Assembly (NCBI RefSeq): GCF_042453785.1
Contig: NC_091664.1
Span: 1,045,001 to 1,109,000 of the forward strand
Length of the DNA: 64,000 nucleotides
Source of the DNA: Malus domestica
Lineage: Eukaryota > Streptophyta > Magnoliopsida > Rosales > Rosaceae
Direction: 5' to 3'
Made by a program: the position numbers and the translations under genes. Of this stretch, positions 1 to 10,906 are shown one piece after another. The notes beneath the pieces were generated by a model. That model saw nothing but the letters and a program-made list of their open reading frames with translations, was not told the DNA's origin and did not search any database. Position 1 is the stretch's first letter; every line of letters begins with the position of its first letter.

Positions 1-126
1 ATCTCTTTTAATAACCATTGCAACGACAACGTTTCAAGCAGTTTAAGCTTTTCATTCTTTACAAACCAACGCCGCCGTCTCCACTTCAGTCTCTGGTGCC
101 CCGTCTGAAGCTGAACACATACAGAA
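1..126 (+). promoter_or_regulatory. 5' leader/proximal upstream of the bL32m gene
   Basis: This is the non-coding stretch directly before the first ATG of the mitochondrial bL32 gene. It is pyrimidine-rich and has no upstream ATG that competes clearly with position 127. The transcription start cannot be placed and no TATA box is evident in the part visible, so the core promoter may lie outside the window. Confidence 0.4.
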
Positions 127-1721
127 ATGGCGTCCTTGATGACAATGCTAAGAAGCAGCAGAGGGAACGCTTCCATCTTCGGCACTAAGAGGTGGGCCCA
201 CATCGCTGCCATGCCTCCGCCGATGGGTGGGGCTATGCTTCAACCTAACATTTCATCGCCACCGTTGGTTCTGCCAGAGTCCGATCGGGATCCAGAGAAG
301 AACAGCAACATCGGGTTCGGGTTCCCGAGTTTCTTGTTCGGTGGATCCATGGAGCTCATGGCTGTCCCCAAGAGGAAGGTATATATATGTATTTCTATGT
401 ATCTGGGGATTGGGGTTTTAGGGTTCTTGGTTCTGGAATTTATTTACTGGATCATATTTTTGGATTAAAAATGAATTCTTTTTGTTTTCATGTGGAATTT
501 CATTTGAAATTGGTTAATGGGTTTTCAATTCCATGTTATTATTTGCTCTGATGACTTTGTATGGGTTCTGTGTATGGTAGAATTGCCCTGTTCTGTGTAA
601 TTAGTATGTAGCGCTTATACCAGTAGAAATTCGATTTCAACTTTCGGATTCATGGTATGGAGGATTTATTTATTTATTTTTTATTATTACCTGCTGTGAT
701 TATCTTTCTCGAACGCAATCGTCCGCTGTCTGATTCATCGTGGTAATCTTTCATATATGCATTTCATTTTCGTGCATTTCATCACTTGTTGAAGATTTAC
801 AATCGAAGGCGGCATGTCATACATACTATAACTTTGATGTTTCATTTGCTTTTTTGTTGTCATTGTGTTATTGTAATGCACGTTTAGAAGATTTGGAGAT
901 TTGATATATAAGGATGTATATCGTGCAGACTTCTCCCCACAAGAGAGGCATAAGAAATGGCCCGAAGGCTCTGAAACCTGTTCCGGTGATAGTTCGATGC
1001 AGGTAAGTGCTTTGTGACTTTTGTAAGCCTTTCCTTCGATGTGGAAGTAAAATACTTCTGCAAATATTTCTTCTGTTTTATAATGAAATATAGTTGAATA
1101 GTTAGCTGGAGGTTTGAATTGTTATTGATAATTTGGTTGCGGATTATCGGAGAGAAACAACCGTGTCGACTACTTTGACAATGGAAGTTTATGGTATTCT
1201 TTCTGTGACTTCTTTGACAATTGAAGTTTGTGTTTTATTTAGAATCCATGTGTTGAGTCGATGAAATAATTTTTGGTTATCAAGATAGTGTCCATTGTAT
1301 TACCTGCAAACAGCATGGAAAATGATTTGGCGAATTCGGAAAAAGCATGAAACGAACAAATTTAGATGTTGATGTTTTTATTGGAGATGTATCATAATGC
1401 TTCAGCTATACTTTTAATTATTAAAAGAAGATATAATATCATTCTATGTCAGAAAAATATGAGAAGTTGTGTGTTCTTATGTTTTTCTCTTGTTGTTGAG
1501 TAAACCCGGAACCTAGTTTCCTGATGTGAACTCAGTATCTAGTTTAATTGCTTGTGATTTTAGCCTATATTTGCAATGAAATCCAGCATATAGCAATAAA
1601 ATCTTAATTTTGACATATAACAATATTTGGTTACAGGGGTTGTGGTCGTGTCAAGCTACCGCACTTTTATTGTTGTAGCGGTAGAGAAAATGCCGGTGAG
1701 CATGATGGCTCAAGAAGTTGA
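127..1721 (+). CDS. Mitochondrial large-subunit ribosomal protein bL32 (bL32m)
   Basis: Three exons: 127-378, 929-1002 and 1637-1721, with GT-AG introns. The joined frame is 411 nt (136 aa). The N-terminal ~75 residues are Arg/Ser/Pro-rich (MASLMTMLRSSRG...) and look like a mitochondrial presequence. The ribosomal part begins at MELMAVPKRK, continues TSPHKRGIRNGPKALKP, and ends in a Cys-rich tail (VRCRGCGRVKLPHFYCC) that is the zinc-binding end of bL32 proteins. Length and presequence fit the plant mitochondrial form rather than the short plastid-encoded one. Translation past the first donor gives a meaningless extension, and the GT at 379 joins in frame to the next exon, which supports the splice model. 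bL32 sits in the large subunit near the peptidyl-transferase region. No damage is seen. Confidence 0.9.
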
Positions 1722-2325
1722 GATTGAAGTCACTGTGGTGTAGGGCACCCAACTGTAGTAGACGTGTTGGATGGAGAGGTTAAAACCCTAGAATTTACTA
1801 TCAAATGGCTCCTTTCGTTTCTGTTATGGTTCCAAAACTGAGATTTGTGGTAGGTCTTCAAGAAAAACAACTGAATTGATTTTTTGTTCACTTAATCAAA
1901 GGCAATTTTGTTCGCCCTCAGTTTCTGTTCGTCCTTCTAAAGTTTTTCGCCCTCACTTAATGAAGGGTGTTGTTTGCATTTCGAGCATGGAGAAACTTGT
2001 GTATGTTAATGCATTTGTAGCAGAATGTAAGCAGACAAAGAGTCGAGGGTATACAATCATTTTGAACTCTCGTGCACGGCTTTAATACCCCGATGTAGGA
2101 TTCATCCTCTCAACATCCTACTGAAGTTGTAGTGCGAATGTGGTACTTTTGGCATCTCATTGTAGTATGTTATGTTGATCTCTCTTTGGTTTATGGTTAA
2201 CTTATGACATTGTCACTTTCATCATGGTTTGTTATAACTTTTGTAATCTTCATCTCAGATTTTGAGGCACTGAAAGTGAACTCATTTACTGCCTAATGAA
2301 AGGTAGTTGTTATCCATCCTTCTAA
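1722..2325 (+). other. Probable 3' UTR of bL32m, then intergenic sequence
   Basis: No second gene is recognised. The sequence just after the stop is ordinary AT-rich 3' flank. A short open frame at 1876-2085 has no recognisable product. Confidence 0.4.
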
Positions 2326-2670
2326 GGGCTGGTTTGATATTATTTTGCTTTGAAAAAAAAACTGCTTTTGCTATGATGTAAGAATAAGCGGCTGTGAAAT
2401 AAAGCTGTAGAGTCTATGGTAAGCTTTTTTGTAAAAATGTTTTAAAAAAAAAAAAACAGTATTATAGTGTTTGTAAACTTTTATGTAAAAAAGATTTGAA
2501 AAAAAAGTCGGTTTTTCAAAGCTAGGTTTTGCAGCTTCTTGTTTTTGGCTTTTTTTTCACTCAAAACTGTGAAAAAAAAAGCTGAAGCTGAATATTTACC
2601 AAACACAAAAAAAGCTCCCAGCATTTTTTTATACCAGTTTTTTTTCAGAATCACCTACCAAACCAAGCCT
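2326..2670. mobile_element. hAT-like MITE, copy 1
   Basis: The ends read GGGCTGGTTTGATAT on the left and CTACCAAACCAAGCCT on the right, an imperfect terminal inverted repeat. The interior is A/T-run rich with GCAGCTT/AAGCTG motifs and no coding capacity. A related copy lies at 40167-40540 with the same ends and the shared interior motif GAATAAGCGGCTGTGAAATAA. Superfamily assignment is from end style only; no target duplication could be fixed. Confidence 0.65.
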
Positions 2671-2915
2671 AACTTACATTGCCTCAAAATCTGAGGTCAT
2701 GTTTTTAATCAATCACTTAAAACCAGATAAAACCACACAAAATGCTTTGTGATGAAATAAGTCGACTCTAAATTTAATCATGATGCGCCACAAAGTTAAA
2801 GTTTAGTCTACAAAGAGTCATTAAGTAATTACTTACTAGTCAGTCACATAATTGTAGCATAAAGTTTTTCGTACTTAAACCGCGACTCTCCTTCCCACAG
2901 AAGTAGACTCGACTT

Positions 2916-3692
2916 CTAACTTTCCAACATCGCTGCACCTCCACCGACGCGCAAAAAGACTTCAATCTCATCGTTATCTTCGATTCCATGCTGCACAAAT
3001 TAAGTGAAGCAACGACTAAGAACGGAGACATGCATTCAAATCATAAAATATATAAGGTAATAGATTTTACAATTGGGAATTTTAACACTTACGGTACTGT
3101 TTACTTTAACAAAAAACACATTTTTACACTAAAAAATCGATCTTGGTACTATTCACTTTATTATTTATTTTGTTTAAAACTCAAAGTCCTCAAGTCATTT
3201 CTATTAGTTTCTTTTAAAATTCCATTGAAAGTTTGATCTAAAGAGATTCATGCTTACCAGCACCTTTTTAATCTCCACCTGCATAATTGTCATTCAAAAT
3301 CGCATAGATACCAAACCAACTACAATTTCACAAAAAAATTAAAATTAACCTAAACAAACAACATACATAGGGCAACTTTTATGAAGCTTTACCTGCTCAA
3401 GAGTTTTCTTTTTGTTCACTCTCTGGCCATCAAAGATGAAATCTACTGCTTTGGGATCGATGTCACGCTTGGTACAAAATACATCGACGAGTTTTTGCAG
3501 CTTTGCATTACGCCGCATCCTGAAGAAAGTTCTTTGACCATCCTACACAAGTATTTGGTGATATATATAACCCAATACATGAAGTGATCAAAGCAAAGAT
3601 TGAAACACATTTGCTTCTGTAAATGTTGACCTTACCTCGTTGTACTGGCACTTGATATTGATCCTGTTTTCTTGATCAGAAGCTTTGGACAT
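2916..3692 (-). CDS. SUMO-like protein (divergent small ubiquitin-related modifier)
   Basis: Three exons on the minus strand: 3636-3692, 3393-3542 and 2916-2990, all phase 0, giving 93 aa. It starts MSKASDQENRINIKCQYNE. The beta-grasp core follows, with DGQRTFFRMRRNAKLQKLVD, then FIFDGQRVNKKKTLEQ and HGIEDNDEIEVFLRVGG. This matches the SUMO order: FFRIKR-type strand, FDG turn, EDxDEI. A diglycine followed by GAAMLES suggests a precursor cut by a SUMO protease to expose GG. Canonical plant SUMO ends QTGG, so this is a diverged paralogue. The partner gene at 9079-10906 has identical exon phases and a middle exon of the same 150 nt. An open frame continues upstream of the chosen ATG but is low-complexity and not SUMO-like. 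Conjugation competence is inferred only. Confidence 0.82.
3089..3231. repeat. MITE-like repeat in SUMO-like intron 2, copy 1
   Basis: The block reads GGTACTGTTTACTTTAACAA, then ACATTTTTACACTAAAAA, then AAAACTCAAAGTCCTCAAGT. The same order recurs at 25917-26090, so it is an interspersed non-coding repeat lying inside the intron at 2991-3392. Complete ends were not resolved. Confidence 0.55.
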
Positions 3693-4186
3693 CGTAATCA
3701 AACTTGGATTTTTTTTTTTTTTTTTTTCAGCTCTTGTTCTTGCGTTCCTCTTTGTGTTTTTGTTGTTTGAGAGCTCTCTGTGTCTTTGATCGATCACACG
3801 CAAATGGAAACTGAAACTGGTAAAGAGAGTGGTACTAGCAATAGTACTGTAGTAGTGCAGAGGCTGAGTTTTGATTGGTTGAAAGGTACAAGTACCTTTA
3901 AAGGGATTCACCCACTTTGTGGAAAATGAAATCAATTATCACTGATGCGGTATACTGGTAAGCTTTCTTCGCCCGTGATTTTCCTTTTTTTAGACAGGAA
4001 TCAAAGGATCGTCGCTTCTTCACGGCATTCCATCGTTTCAGGGACGGAAAGATTTATAGAAGCATTTTAATTTTTTTTTAACCATCGTGTGATTCATAGT
4101 ATCAAAAATCAAACTTATGATGTACCGTGTAGAATTCAGGTCCGAAGTTTGTCCCCAACCATAGAAGTTACCAGTGATTTTTCTTA
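3693..4186. other. 5' flank of the minus-strand SUMO-like gene
   Basis: Non-coding. It has a pyrimidine-rich stretch with a T17 run near 3711-3727 directly upstream of the start codon. No clear TATA box was assigned. Confidence 0.35.
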
Positions 4187-6951
4187 GACTCTCTCCAACC
4201 CTGAGCTAAAACCCAAATTTCTCTTTTTTTCTCCCCTAAAACCCAACCCAACCCAAGTGCTAAACAAAACCTAAAACTTAAAACTCAAAAGAGGGCCAAA
4301 TACCCGCCCATTTTTAGGCCAAAAATCATTGTGGGCGCTACTGGGGGCGAGTGAACCACGGGTTGTGAAGCCCAGACGCCTAACCCACTTGCCCAACACG
4401 CAGCACGCGCCAGATGGAATCCTAGGGGGACCCCACCCACGTGGGCGTGTCCCCCACCTGTCAGTCCCAGTTAATAGCCTAATGGCTACTAGGGGGATCC
4501 CACCCACGTGGGTGTGTCCCTCGCCTGTTAGTCCCAGTCGGTAGCTTAACGGCTACTTTTTTCGATTCAACAGCCAAATTTAAATGGGCCGTTGGTTAAT
4601 CCAAGGGTCCACATTCAATTTTTTTTTTTTTAGATTATATCTCTTGACCTGTGTCTCCAAGTAAGGGGCTTGATTATGATTTGCAAGGTAGTTTACATTT
4701 GAATTTAATAATGTTGGGCATAAGTGCTCCCCTAGTTGAGTTGTCAAGCTTGAGGGTTTTTGATTATTTGTGAATGCTAGGAGTTCGCATGTACAAGTTG
4801 TACCACTCGTCTTCTGGTAGGTGGAATGAATGGTGAGTTACTTTCATCACTTGGTTAGTGGTACGAATGTGAGTTCCTTCATCACCTTTCATCACATTTC
4901 ATCACCTGGTTAGTGGCACGAGGATGAGTTCCTTCTTCCCCTGGTTGGTGGCATGAATGGCAAGTTACCAAATAATATTAGAGTACGGGTTGTATATATT
5001 TATTGAATCTAACGGCTTAGATCAAATATAATCACATCTAACAGTAAAAAAAAATCTAACGGTCTAAATTTAAATCCAACGGCTACAATAATTTAAAAAA
5101 ATTATTTAACTCAAAATTCACCCAAAAACTCTATAAATACCTATGTATTTGTTCAAATATCCACACAAAACTCACTTTTCTCCTACAATTCTTCCAATTT
5201 TTCTTTCTACCATTTCTTCTCATTTCCAAATATTTCAAGATGGCAAACGAACATGTTAGAGGTCGTAATTGGACCTTTGAGGAAGATATTGTTTTATGTT
5301 TGGCATGAGTTTCCATTAGCGAAGATGGTGCCGTCGACACGAATCAAAATAAAAAGGTTTTGTGGGGTAAAATCGTTGATAAGTTCCATGAAAACTCCAA
5401 CGCCGGCTGAAGGGAAGGTGGTGGTGTTTATGATCGGTGGAAGATTATCAACAAAACGTGCACTTTGTGGAAGAGAAGCTTGGAGAGAGCCACGATTGAC
5501 ATGCCTAGTGGAAGGAGCTTCTCATAAATTGTGAGTTTCTTTGTTGATATTTTATTTGTCATGTACGTAATAGTATTTTTCAACTAATTGTTTTTATGCA
5601 TTTGATGCATAGGGTGACAAAGTAATGGCAATTTACAAGACAAGAACTACACCAAAAAATCAAGATTTTAAGTTGCATCATGCTTGGAATTTCCTCAAGG
5701 ATTGTCCGAGGTGGGGAACCGATGTGGACCAACAATGGGGAATATTATTTCATATTGAAGCCCTGCCCCCAAATGATTTCAATGAAGGTGTGAATGAAGG
5801 TGTTAATGAAGGTGTTAATGAAGGTGTCGAACAAATGACCCCAACTTCTTCTTTTGCAAGGCCTCCGGGAAGAGATAAGCAAAAGGAAGCAAAAAGAATA
5901 AGGAAGTCCCAAGATCCCATTAGTGAACAAATTCCTACATGATTTGCAAGATTGATCGAAAGTCATAGCTCTTGGGATGATGAAGCGGCCCGAATGCGTG
6001 TGGCTATGACGCAACTAGGCAATAAGGAGCAAGAGAGGTTTGACATAAATTTGATGATGGAGGACCTCAATAAATTTGATCTAGTCATGACACTATTCTC
6101 TATCACGCTGCACAAATGAACGTCCCGTGATAGAACCACGATGGCTAGATTCGACATGGTGCTGATATTGAATAAGTGAGTTTGCAAATTCGGCTTCTTC
6201 TGTGTTCATTTATGCATCGGCAGTTGCACGGCTTGCTTGGTATTGTGTCATCTGCATTGCCAAGCTCGCCTTCTTCTATCACCCATTGATGAGATATTGA
6301 TGATTTTTAGGAAACAAAAACACTTTGAAAGTTGGAAGATTTATGAATATAGAGGATTATTGAAGGTTTGAATATTGTGTGATGGTTTGATATTCAACCT
6401 ATGTTTATATAGAAGATGATTGAAGGTTTCAATTTCATGTGTGTAGGTTTGTGTTTCATGCGTTTCATGTGTTTTGTATGTATGTTGGTATGTTTTTCGT
6501 GTGTGTCATGTGTTTCGCATGTGTTCTGTGTGTGCTTCATCGCTATCATGTGTTTTGTATGTCATTCACATGTGTTTTGTATGTGTTTCACATGTGTTCT
6601 GTGTGTCTTGTGTGTTTTATGTATTTTGTGTTTATACATCTCTATCATGATTTTCATATTCTTCCGTAATGTTTCGTGAGTTTTATGTATCGATTTAGTG
6701 ATTTTTCAATATTTATCAAAATTTAAATATTTTTAGATTAAAATGTTTATAAAATTAATTTACGATAGTTTACATATTTTTTTATTTAAAAAAGTTAATT
6801 TAAGAAAAAAATTAGCCCAAATTCATTCTTTAATAATATAGGGCTAAAATTTTAGGCTATAAGGGTTGGAGTAGAAAATCTGTTTCTGGGCTAAAACATA
6901 AATTTTCTGGGTTTAAAATTTTAGCTTTTAGACCAAAGGTTGAAGATGGTT
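4187..6951. mobile_element. PIF/Harbinger-type element, family A copy 1 (transposase largely deleted)
   Basis: The left end reads GACTCTCTCCAACCCTGAGC and the right end GGTTGAAGATGGTT, roughly complementary. They are flanked by TTA at 4184-4186 and 6952-6954, the 3-bp duplication typical of PIF/Harbinger. The interior holds a decayed SANT/Myb-like ORF1 on the plus strand (5240-6119). A sliver of transposase N-terminal sequence follows on the minus strand (around 6080-6190). The second copy at 54430-55893 shares the GC-rich left block (GTGAAGCCCAGACGCC, CCCACCCACGTGGGCGTGTC) and the whole right ~800 bp, but has lost ORF1. Confidence 0.7.
5240..6119 (+). pseudogene. PIF/Harbinger ORF1 (SANT/Myb-like DNA-binding) pseudogene
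   Basis: It starts MANEHVRGRNWTFEEDIVLC, the usual SANT-like opening of plant PIF ORF1 proteins. A TGA follows within the first helix region and another after HENSNAG. A second exon-like block starts near 5625 and reads FKLHHAWNFLKDCPRW, the conserved centre of these proteins. A small tandem NEGV repeat follows at 5788-5829. After a further TGA near 5941 a C-terminal block continues (SSWDDEAARMRVAMTQ). Several stops make it non-functional. ORF1 normally acts with the transposase in binding the element ends. Confidence 0.7.
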
Positions 6952-6971
6952 TTAGGACCACGATTCTTTCA

Positions 6972-8746
6972 GGCCATCTCCAACTGAAGGGTTCAGAGGA
7001 TCAAATGGCCGAAAATAGCCTGAAAACCGTCTCCAACCGAGAGCTAGGCCAAAGGGCTATGGAATCTGAGAGGGCCCCATGGAATCGGAGAGGGCGGGAG
7101 GGATGCCTGCAAGCAGGCAGGCAGCCAGCCCGGGGTGGCTAGAAAACCGCTTAATCTTGTCGGTTATAATTGACAATAATACATTTATATTAAATACAAT
7201 AAATGTATTCATGTCAGTTAATTCTTAAAAAAAAAATTGAATCCAACGGCTAGCTGGCGCCAGTTACCGTTGGATTCAAAATTTTATTTTTTTATAGGTT
7301 TTTGGGCCTTTTTTAATTTTATTTTATTTTTAAATTCTCAAAAATTCTATATTTTTTTCTTATAAATACCTAAACCATTCATTCACCATTCGTTACAAAA
7401 TTTTTACTATTCCTACACCATTTCAATTCTCATACTTTCATTCCTCTTTCAAAAATCTATCCTTCAATTTTTTTCAATAATTTTTAAATGGCCTCGTCTG
7501 CAATGAAATGTAGGGCTTGGACCCGAAAAGAAGATGAAGCTCTTTGCAAGGCTTATAGATGGGTGTCAGAAGATAATTTGAGGGGAAATTGTCAAACAAA
7601 TGACGGTGTTTGGACTCGTGTGTCCAAAAAATATTTAGAGTTCTATGAAGGCACCACTCTAGTGAATATTCAAAACCACGAGAGTCGTTCTTCAAGATGG
7701 AAGAAACATCTTCAGCCAAGTTTGAACAAATGGAATCAAGCATTGTTAGCGGCCGCAAGTAGACATGAAAGCGATACTAATTACTACGACGAAATAAGTG
7801 TTTTCACAATTTATTTTAAATATTTAATTATATTACATTTAATTTCATAAATTAAATTCCTTTAATTTTTTTATAGGTACGCCGAGCGGAGGAATTGTAT
7901 ATGGAGAACATCTCAAAACCCTTTCAGTTTCACAGTTATTGGGAAATTTGTAAAGGGTGGGTGTTATTTGAAGATCCACCACAAAGAGCTCCTACGAAGG
8001 TGTTCGGAACTACATCCTCAGCTGCAGATATGAATGAAGATGAATCTCCAACCATTCAACAAACAAGGGTAGAAAATCTGTCTTCGGGTGAAGGTTCCAT
8101 ACCTAGGGCTATGGGACGAAACAAGGCGTTAAGGTTGAAGGAAAAGGGCATGAAGTGGCAGCCTCATTGCGATTATTGGCAGAGCAAAATGACCTTGAGG
8201 CGAAAGAAAGGAAGTGTAGGTATGAAGAACGGGCCAAACAAATACAAGAAGAGATGGATGATAAGAATATGAAAATGAACACTTCGAATTACACTCCAAT
8301 GAGTAAGGCCTATTTTGATAGAAGAAGAAAAAAAAAAAAATTATGAGCCGACGACAGTTGTTTACCTCTGACTATACTCCTACAATGGTGGATGATGTTG
8401 ATTATAGATATTAAAGTTAAGTTATTGTAGTTTTTAAATTTAATTTGTCGTTTTTAAATTGTAGTTGTAGTTTTTAAATATAAGTTGTAGTTTTTAAATT
8501 TAAGTTGTTGTTTTTAAATTTAAGTTGTTGTAGTTTTTAAATATAAATAATAAATTATGTTTGGCCCTATGTCTTTCGGTTGGAGACGGTTTTTTGTGAC
8601 AGGGCTAAAACGAGCCATCTGACCCTTTGACCCTCGGTTGGAGACGAATGTAAATATGGCCCTGTATTGTTCATTAAAATATTAATATTTTGAAGAACCA
8701 AAGGGCTAAAACGAGTCATCTGACTAATCTCCGGTTGGAGATGACC
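6972..8746. mobile_element. PIF/Harbinger-type element, family B
   Basis: Terminal inverted repeats: GGCCATCTCCAACTG at the left and, read from the other strand, GGTCATCTCCAACCG at the right. A 3-bp TCA occurs at 6969-6971 and 8747-8749, a plausible target duplication. Sub-terminal CTCCAACCG/CGGTTGGAGA motifs recur near both ends. The interior contains an ORF1 pseudogene (7488-8346) and no transposase, so it is a non-autonomous derivative. Confidence 0.7.
7488..8346 (+). pseudogene. PIF/Harbinger ORF1 (SANT/Myb-like) pseudogene
   Basis: Exon 1 encodes MASSAMKCRAWTRKEDEALC, then LEFYEGTTLVNIQNHESRSS, a SANT-type domain. Exon 2 resumes after an AG near 7876 with VRRAEELYMEN and FHSYWEICKGWVLFEDPP, the conserved C-terminal block. 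At the expected donor after YYDE the sequence reads GAAATAAGTG where GAGGTAAGTG would be the normal junction, so two G-to-A changes abolish the splice site. A one-base shift near 8151 moves the tail (RLLAEQNDLEAKERKCRYEE) into another frame. It is probably dead but relatively recent. Confidence 0.65.
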
Positions 8747-8749
8747 TCA

Positions 8750-9078
8750 CCACCAGGTTTTTCTGTGGCCTTGTCCATACCAGATTTTAACCTCACCAAA
8801 AAGTTAAACTAGAGTCTAGAACTGCTACATAGTCCACATTGAGAGTTGAGGCATGATGTCATTGACGTGTTTGTAGTAGACTAGCAAGTACTAGAGCAAA
8901 AGAAGCGGGATTTTTTTTTTTTTTTTTTTTTTGAAAAACCAAAAGTCTCGAGGGTTTTCTGGCGACTTAATAAAGTTAGTGTCCTTTCTTTTCCTTATCT
9001 GCGTCGTCCATCAAGTCCAAACGACAGAACTGAAGAAAGAAAGAGCGGGAGAAAAAGAAACCCTAGCTAGCTCTGAAG
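8750..9078 (+). promoter_or_regulatory. Upstream region and 5' leader of the plus-strand SUMO-like gene
   Basis: The stretch runs between the right end of the family B element and the start codon at 9079. It contains a T22 tract near 8911 and a purine-rich leader (GAAGAAAGAAAGAGCGGGAG) ending in AAACCCTAGCTAGC just before the ATG. AAACCCTA is the plant telo-box core, here at 9059-9066. No further sites are assigned. Confidence 0.4.
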
Positions 9079-10906
9079 ATGTCTGACCCCTCTGGGATTA
9101 TTACTCCTGATGAAGCCAAAGAGCAAAAACCCACCATTAATCTGAAGGTTAAGATTAACAAGGTTTGATCTCTCTCCCTTTCTCTCAGGTGCATTAACTT
9201 ACTGAAAACGTTAGCTTTTTTGTAAATTAGTTCGTATGATAGGAATCGTTTGCAATCATTTGTAAACGAAAAAGTTCAATAGTTAACGGAAGTTTGGATT
9301 GGATATATATGGATTCAAACACCCTTCAACTCTGTAACTCCAAGCCCTAGCGGGATCTGAGTACGGAAGCATGGTTCTTATTTGTGTACTCTACTTTTGC
9401 CTTACCTAATTTATTTGTCAAGGAAATTGCTTTTTTTAGCTTGGATGATTGAGTTTTGATTAGGGATATTTTGGAAGCGATCCATAATCCTTAACATTCT
9501 AAAAGAAATTAATACATGGGTACAAAATAAAACTAAAAAGAAAATACTACAAATTTTAAAAAAGTGTTGCAAATTAAAAGTGGGTACAAACTAAAAATAT
9601 AAATATATGATACAAAGTGTAGGCATAAAACATAAGTATACCATATGTAATTTTTCTATCGTTGATTAAATATACAATGTCACGTGACGGTGTACACATG
9701 AGTACAAACACAAATAAAACTTTAAAAAATATGGGCACAAAAAAAACTAATATATGGGTACAAATTAAAAATAAAAAGAAAATTGGTACAATTAAAAAAT
9801 ATTTGCAAATTAAAAATAGGTACAAACTAAATATAAAAATATATGATAAAAAATTTAGCCATAAATATTAATATACTAATGGTAACATTTTTAACACTAA
9901 AGGAATATATTTAAAAATAAAAATATTTTATTATTCAAATAATTAATAATGTTATTAATACCAAGGATCTTGATAAAAAATTAAAAATGAATAGGATTTT
10001 AATTAATGGAGTAACAAAAATAAGGATGTAAACCTAATTTCTTCTTTTGATTATCTTTGAAATGAATTTCTATTAGCACTTCAAAAAAGTTGTTTCGCAT
10101 TCCTTTCATTTTTTATATAGAGAAATGTTAACGAGACTCTCTCAAAGTGAGATTCTACATGGACTTTCAGTCACTTTATGTTTTTAGCACAATATTTTAT
10201 ATTGTTGGCACGGAAATTGTGCCAAAAACATAAGGTTACGAAGAGTTTATAAAGAGTTTCATTTTGAAAGTCTGCTTAGCATTCTCTTCTTTATATTTAC
10301 ACTAGGGAGGAGTGCATATAAATATTGTGGATTGTAATCAGTTCAACTATTATTGTACGCCTACGTTTTTGACTATTCTTGCTTTGTGATACAATGAGAT
10401 TCCCTTGCAGGATGGAAGTGAAGTGTTTTTCAGGATTAAACCAACTACAAAGCTAAACAAAGTCATTGATGCATTGTGCACAAAACGTTCCCTGGATCGC
10501 AATTCCTTAGTGTTCATCTTCGATGGCGATCACATTAATGGCAAGAAGACTGCTGCGGAGGTAAAAGTTCACTTAAGCTAGTCTTTAAAAAATAAAAAAT
10601 CAATGGGGGAGAACCAAAGAAAGGATTAGAACTTGGGCCTGTGAGTTTAAAAGTGTGGAGATTAAAAAGAGTATAATTATGATAGCACTAAAGCGAATTA
10701 AGCAGGAATTAATATCTTTAAATCATGCTTCCCCTGGAATTTAAAGTGAGTTGATATTTATCTATATAATATACATGTGTGTGTGTGTGTGTCCCTTCTG
10801 AGTGATGGAGTTACTTGACTTTGTGCAGCATCATATGGAAGATGGTGATGAAATCGATGTCTTTCTTCTCACTGATGGAGGTTCACTGACATTCAAAAGT
10901 TATTGA
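9079..10906 (+). CDS. SUMO-like protein (divergent small ubiquitin-related modifier)
   Basis: Exons 9079-9162, 10411-10560 and 10829-10906, all phase 0, encode 103 aa. The acidic N-terminus is MSDPSGIITPDEAKEQKPTI. The beta-grasp core follows, with DGSEVFFRIKPTTKLNKVID, FIFDGDHINGKKTAAE and HHMEDGDEIDVFLLTDGG. The EDGDEID segment is exactly that of canonical SUMO. The diglycine is followed by SLTFKSY, a precursor tail that a SUMO protease would remove. It differs from true SUMO in lacking QTGG and in many core positions. The middle exon is 150 nt as in the minus-strand gene at 2916-3692, so the two are paralogues. Intron 1 (1.25 kb) is filled with an AT-rich direct repeat and a MITE. Conjugation activity is an inference. 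Confidence 0.85.
9515..9885. repeat. AT-rich direct repeat in SUMO-like intron 1
   Basis: Two related units start with ATGGGTACAAA at 9515 and 9753 (period about 238 bp). They share TACAAACTAAA...ATATGAT and a GTACAAA-rich body. No coding potential was seen. It may be a decayed transposon duplicated in tandem. Confidence 0.5.
10115..10296. mobile_element. MITE, copy 1 of a GAGACTCTCTCAAAGTG family
   Basis: The left end reads AGAAATGTTAACGAGACTCT and the right end GAAAGTCTGCTTAGCATTCT, imperfectly complementary. It lies inside SUMO-like intron 1. A related copy in the opposite sense lies at 61096-61272, with GAGAGAGTCTCATCAGCATT at its right end. Confidence 0.55.

Noticed and set aside
6416..6679. 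Cys/Val/Phe-rich frames in a TGTGTTT-rich tract
   Set aside because: They arise from a (TGTGTTTYRTG)n low-complexity stretch inside a Harbinger element, also present at 55390-55619.
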